From Nocardia niigatensis NBRC 100131 (GTDB taxonomy: Bacteria; Actinomycetota; Actinomycetes; Mycobacteriales; Mycobacteriaceae), in assembly GCF_000308655.1 (NCBI RefSeq), contig NZ_BAGC01000035.1, positions 62,001 to 126,000 of the forward strand: a DNA stretch of 64,000 bases. Direction: 5' to 3'. The notes under the pieces are model-generated. The model ran no database searches. It saw nothing but the letters and a program-made list of their open reading frames with translations, and was not told the origin of the DNA. Of the stretch, positions 62,172 through 64,000 are shown piece by piece (the first letter of the stretch is position 1; each line of letters begins with the position of its first letter). The position numbers and the translations under genes were made by a program.

Positions 62172-64000
62172 TCAGACCGCGAGTTCCCAATCGAGCGCCC
62201 AGAGCCGGAGGGTCTCGTCCCGATCCGCGGTGAACAGATAGTTGGCGTCAGGGGTCACGGAGAGGGTTGTCGTTCCCCGCATCTGGCCGTCCAGCCTGCG
62301 CACGCAGGCACCGGTCGAGACATCCCACACTCGGACGACCGGTTCGGTGCTCGCTGTGAAGAGGAACCGTCCATCCGAACTTGCTTCGATTTGGTGGCTG
62401 ATGGACTGCCGCGGTTCGACGAACCTGCGCATGGTGTCACCGGTCGCGGCATCCAGCATGGCGATGCCTCCGCCGGCCGCGGCCAGAACAATGCCGGTGT
62501 CGCCGCTCAGGCATACGGACAACACATATTCGAGCGGCGACTGAACGGTCCGCAGGCATCGGCCGGACCTCGGCTCCCACAGGCTGATCAGATCGCTGTC
62601 GTTCACTGCTATCGCACGATTACCGTCGGGAGAAATCCACAGCGTCCTGGTCGCCCTTCCGGTGGGCGTCAGTGAGTGAAGCTCCTTGCCCAGGAGCAGA
62701 TCCCACACCGTCATGGTCGCGGTTCCCCGGTGTGAGACCAGGGCCAGACGCGCATCCGCGTCGAAGACGGCCCGGTGAAGGCGGGGAACGTTATACGAGG
62801 CCAAACCCTCGCCGGACGACATCGACCAAGCCTTGATGGTGCCGTCCCCCGCAGACACGAGCCTGCCACCGTCACTGGCCAGTCGAAGTTGGTCCACGGA
62901 TCGCTGCTGAGAGTCGATCACGCGGCTTCGGAGTCCCGTGGTCAGGTCCCAAATCTGAAGTCTTCCATCGACGTCGCTGTACACGCCGAGGCGGGCGTCG
63001 GATGTCAGATCGAGACTGCGGCCGTTGACACTGTCACGGTATTCGCCGGTGCGAGCAGCGAGAGTGGCTGCGGGCCACGCGGATCGGAGGCCGGTGCGCG
63101 TCACTCGGTCACCCAGGGCACGCCACGCCGTCATGACCCGTGGCGTGCGTTCGAACCCAGTTAGGGACCGCGCTGCGGTGAGGCGGGTGAATGCCTCCTC
63201 ACAGCGGCCGGCAGTCGTGGCATCCCGCGCGGCCGCGAGCAATGCTCGGTGCTGGGCGGCGGCGCGATTCAGCTCGCTGTGGCGATAGGGGCGGGTCAGC
63301 TGGGCGGGCGCGCTGAATCCGCCGGGCAACCGCCACGAGCGCGCGACATTGTCGAAGCCGGCCGACAGGGCGGTCCGATCATCCGGGCCCAGCGATACGG
63401 CGCTGATGGTGTCGTGGTGTGCCCGAAAGGTGCGCAGGCAGCGGCCGTGCGCGAGATCCCAGTAGGTGAGCGGTCCGTGGCTGTCGCCGAGCAGCAGAAA
63501 GCGCGAGTCCGCGCTCAGCGCAGCCGACTTGACGGCCGAATCCGAGGGGAGCCGCACAGCGCGGACGCAACGGTGCCGCACCAGATCCCAGACGCGGATC
63601 ACCTTGTCACCGCCCAGTACGACCGCATGATCGCCACCTGGACCGAGCCATAGGTCGTGGATTGTGCCGGGATAGTCGGCTACCTGCCAAGGGCAGTTTC
63701 CGTATGTCAGGTTCCAGAGTTGCAGGCCGGCGTGGTTGGACGACAACGCGTATCGCCCATCCGGGACGACCTCGAGATACCTGAGGCCAGGGGCGCCGTC
63801 GAGAGTCATCGAATGGCGGCCCGTGCGCAGGTCCCAGACCTGAATCCGGCCATCCGGCTCGGCCCACATCGCGACGCTCCCGTCCCGGTTCACCCGGACT
63901 GCGGACCTCGCGGTATTCAGCGTGAGGGAATCCGGATCTGCCCGGAGCTTGCACAGGTTGTACCGGCGACCGGCGATCCTGTTCAGCTCGTTCTGCTCGT
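62172..64000 (-). CDS. WD40-repeat protein (partial; N-terminus beyond window)
   Basis: The minus frame is open from the window edge to the stop at 62172, about 609 residues. Two groups of WD40-like repeats (for example RIQVWDLRTGRHSMTLDG, VIRVWDLVRHRCVRAVRLP, LQIWDLTTGLRSRVIDS, LRLWALDWELAV) are separated by a helical spacer of ~90 residues (NRAAAQHRALLAAARDATTA, FTRLTAARSLTGFERTPRVM). Such C-terminal propellers are usually fused to a protein kinase, NACHT/AAA or TIR-like signalling domain in actinobacteria. That N-terminal part lies outside, so the role is open. Confidence 0.88.
   Translation of the reverse strand, partial: EQNELNRIAGRRYNLCKLRADPDSLTLNTARSAVRVNRDGSVAMWAEPDGRIQVWDLRTGRHSMTLDGAPGLRYLEVVPDGRYALSSNHAGLQLWNLTYGNCPWQVADYPGTIHDLWLGPGGDHAVVLGGDKVIRVWDLVRHRCVRAVRLPSDSAVKSAALSADSRFLLLGDSHGPLTYWDLAHGRCLRTFRAHHDTISAVSLGPDDRTALSAGFDNVARSWRLPGGFSAPAQLTRPYRHSELNRAAAQHRALLAAARDATTAGRCEEAFTRLTAARSLTGFERTPRVMTAWRALGDRVTRTGLRSAWPAATLAARTGEYRDSVNGRSLDLTSDARLGVYSDVDGRLQIWDLTTGLRSRVIDSQQRSVDQLRLASDGGRLVSAGDGTIKAWSMSSGEGLASYNVPRLHRAVFDADARLALVSHRGTATMTVWDLLLGKELHSLTPTGRATRTLWISPDGNRAIAVNDSDLISLWEPRSGRCLRTVQSPLEYVLSVCLSGDTGIVLAAAGGGIAMLDAATGDTMRRFVEPRQSISHQIEASSDGRFLFTASTEPVVRVWDVSTGACVRRLDGQMRGTTTLSVTPDANYLFTADRDETLRLWALDWELAV

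Overview
The window is GC-rich (roughly two thirds G+C by eye), densely coded actinobacterial DNA. It most resembles a Nocardia/Rhodococcus-type member of the Mycobacteriales. The evidence is a KasA/KasB-like mycolate-type ketosynthase, perfect KstR-type boxes in front of a flavin oxidoreductase, a GT87 mannosyltransferase, a GabD2-like dehydrogenase, a conservon signalling operon, probable leaderless transcripts and frequent GTG starts. The species cannot be named from the sequence. No rRNA, tRNA, CRISPR array, prophage or replication origin was seen.

Layout. 1-4.2 kb: two MFS exporters and a MerR-peroxiredoxin fusion gene, with a clear MerR dyad promoter. 4.2-9.4 kb: a compact Calvin-cycle locus, cbbR divergent from cbbL-cbbS-cbbX-fructose bisphosphatase-phosphoribulokinase, closed by a terminator. 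It supplies the two steps unique to the cycle, the red-type RuBisCO activase and one regeneration step; the remaining enzymes must be encoded elsewhere. 9.4-17.8 kb: membrane proteins, a thiolase, a winged-helix protein, an HxlR/DHA2 efflux pair, a decayed serine hydrolase, NUDIX and SRPBCC genes. 17.84-19.91 kb: an IS5-like element flanked by TA that carries two passenger genes (SnoaL-like protein and MarR regulator); it sits exactly in the stop codon of the SRPBCC gene.

20-25 kb: a secreted HNH nuclease, a KstR-box-controlled nitronate-monooxygenase-like enzyme, NUDIX, and a divergent ArsR/MFS pair. 25-28 kb: a P2-type cation ATPase bracketed by imperfect inverted repeats that look like transposon ends. 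28-30.6 kb: TetR/KasA-like pair and an RHH-PIN toxin-antitoxin pair. 30.7-33.7 kb: a methionine-salvage operon with a fused mtnA-mtnB, then mtnD and mtnC, ending in a 44-bp perfect palindrome. 33.8-37.7 kb (minus): a four-gene conservon (sensor kinase, roadblock, DUF742, GTPase).

38-46 kb: a frameshifted FxLYD-like pseudogene, a GabD2-like aldehyde dehydrogenase, a methyltransferase, an aldehyde dehydrogenase with DUF779 partner and GAF-winged-helix regulator, and a pair of paralogous small proteins. 46-50.5 kb: FetAB-like ABC exporter, then a class I terpene synthase plus polyprenyl diphosphate synthase. 50.5-56.2 kb: methyltransferase, glutamine amidotransferase, TetR with twin operators, DUF2029 glycosyltransferase, zinc alcohol dehydrogenase and cupin. 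56.6-61.3 kb: a translationally coupled haloalkane dehalogenase-sulfatase-secreted propeller protein operon divergent from a TetR gene. The window ends inside a WD40-repeat protein.

Most regulatory logic is divergent regulator/target pairs with visible dyad operators. The least explained units are the passenger-carrying IS, the bracketed ATPase, the dehalogenase-sulfatase operon and the terpene pair. Functional calls rest on recognisable motifs and family knowledge; no database search was possible.
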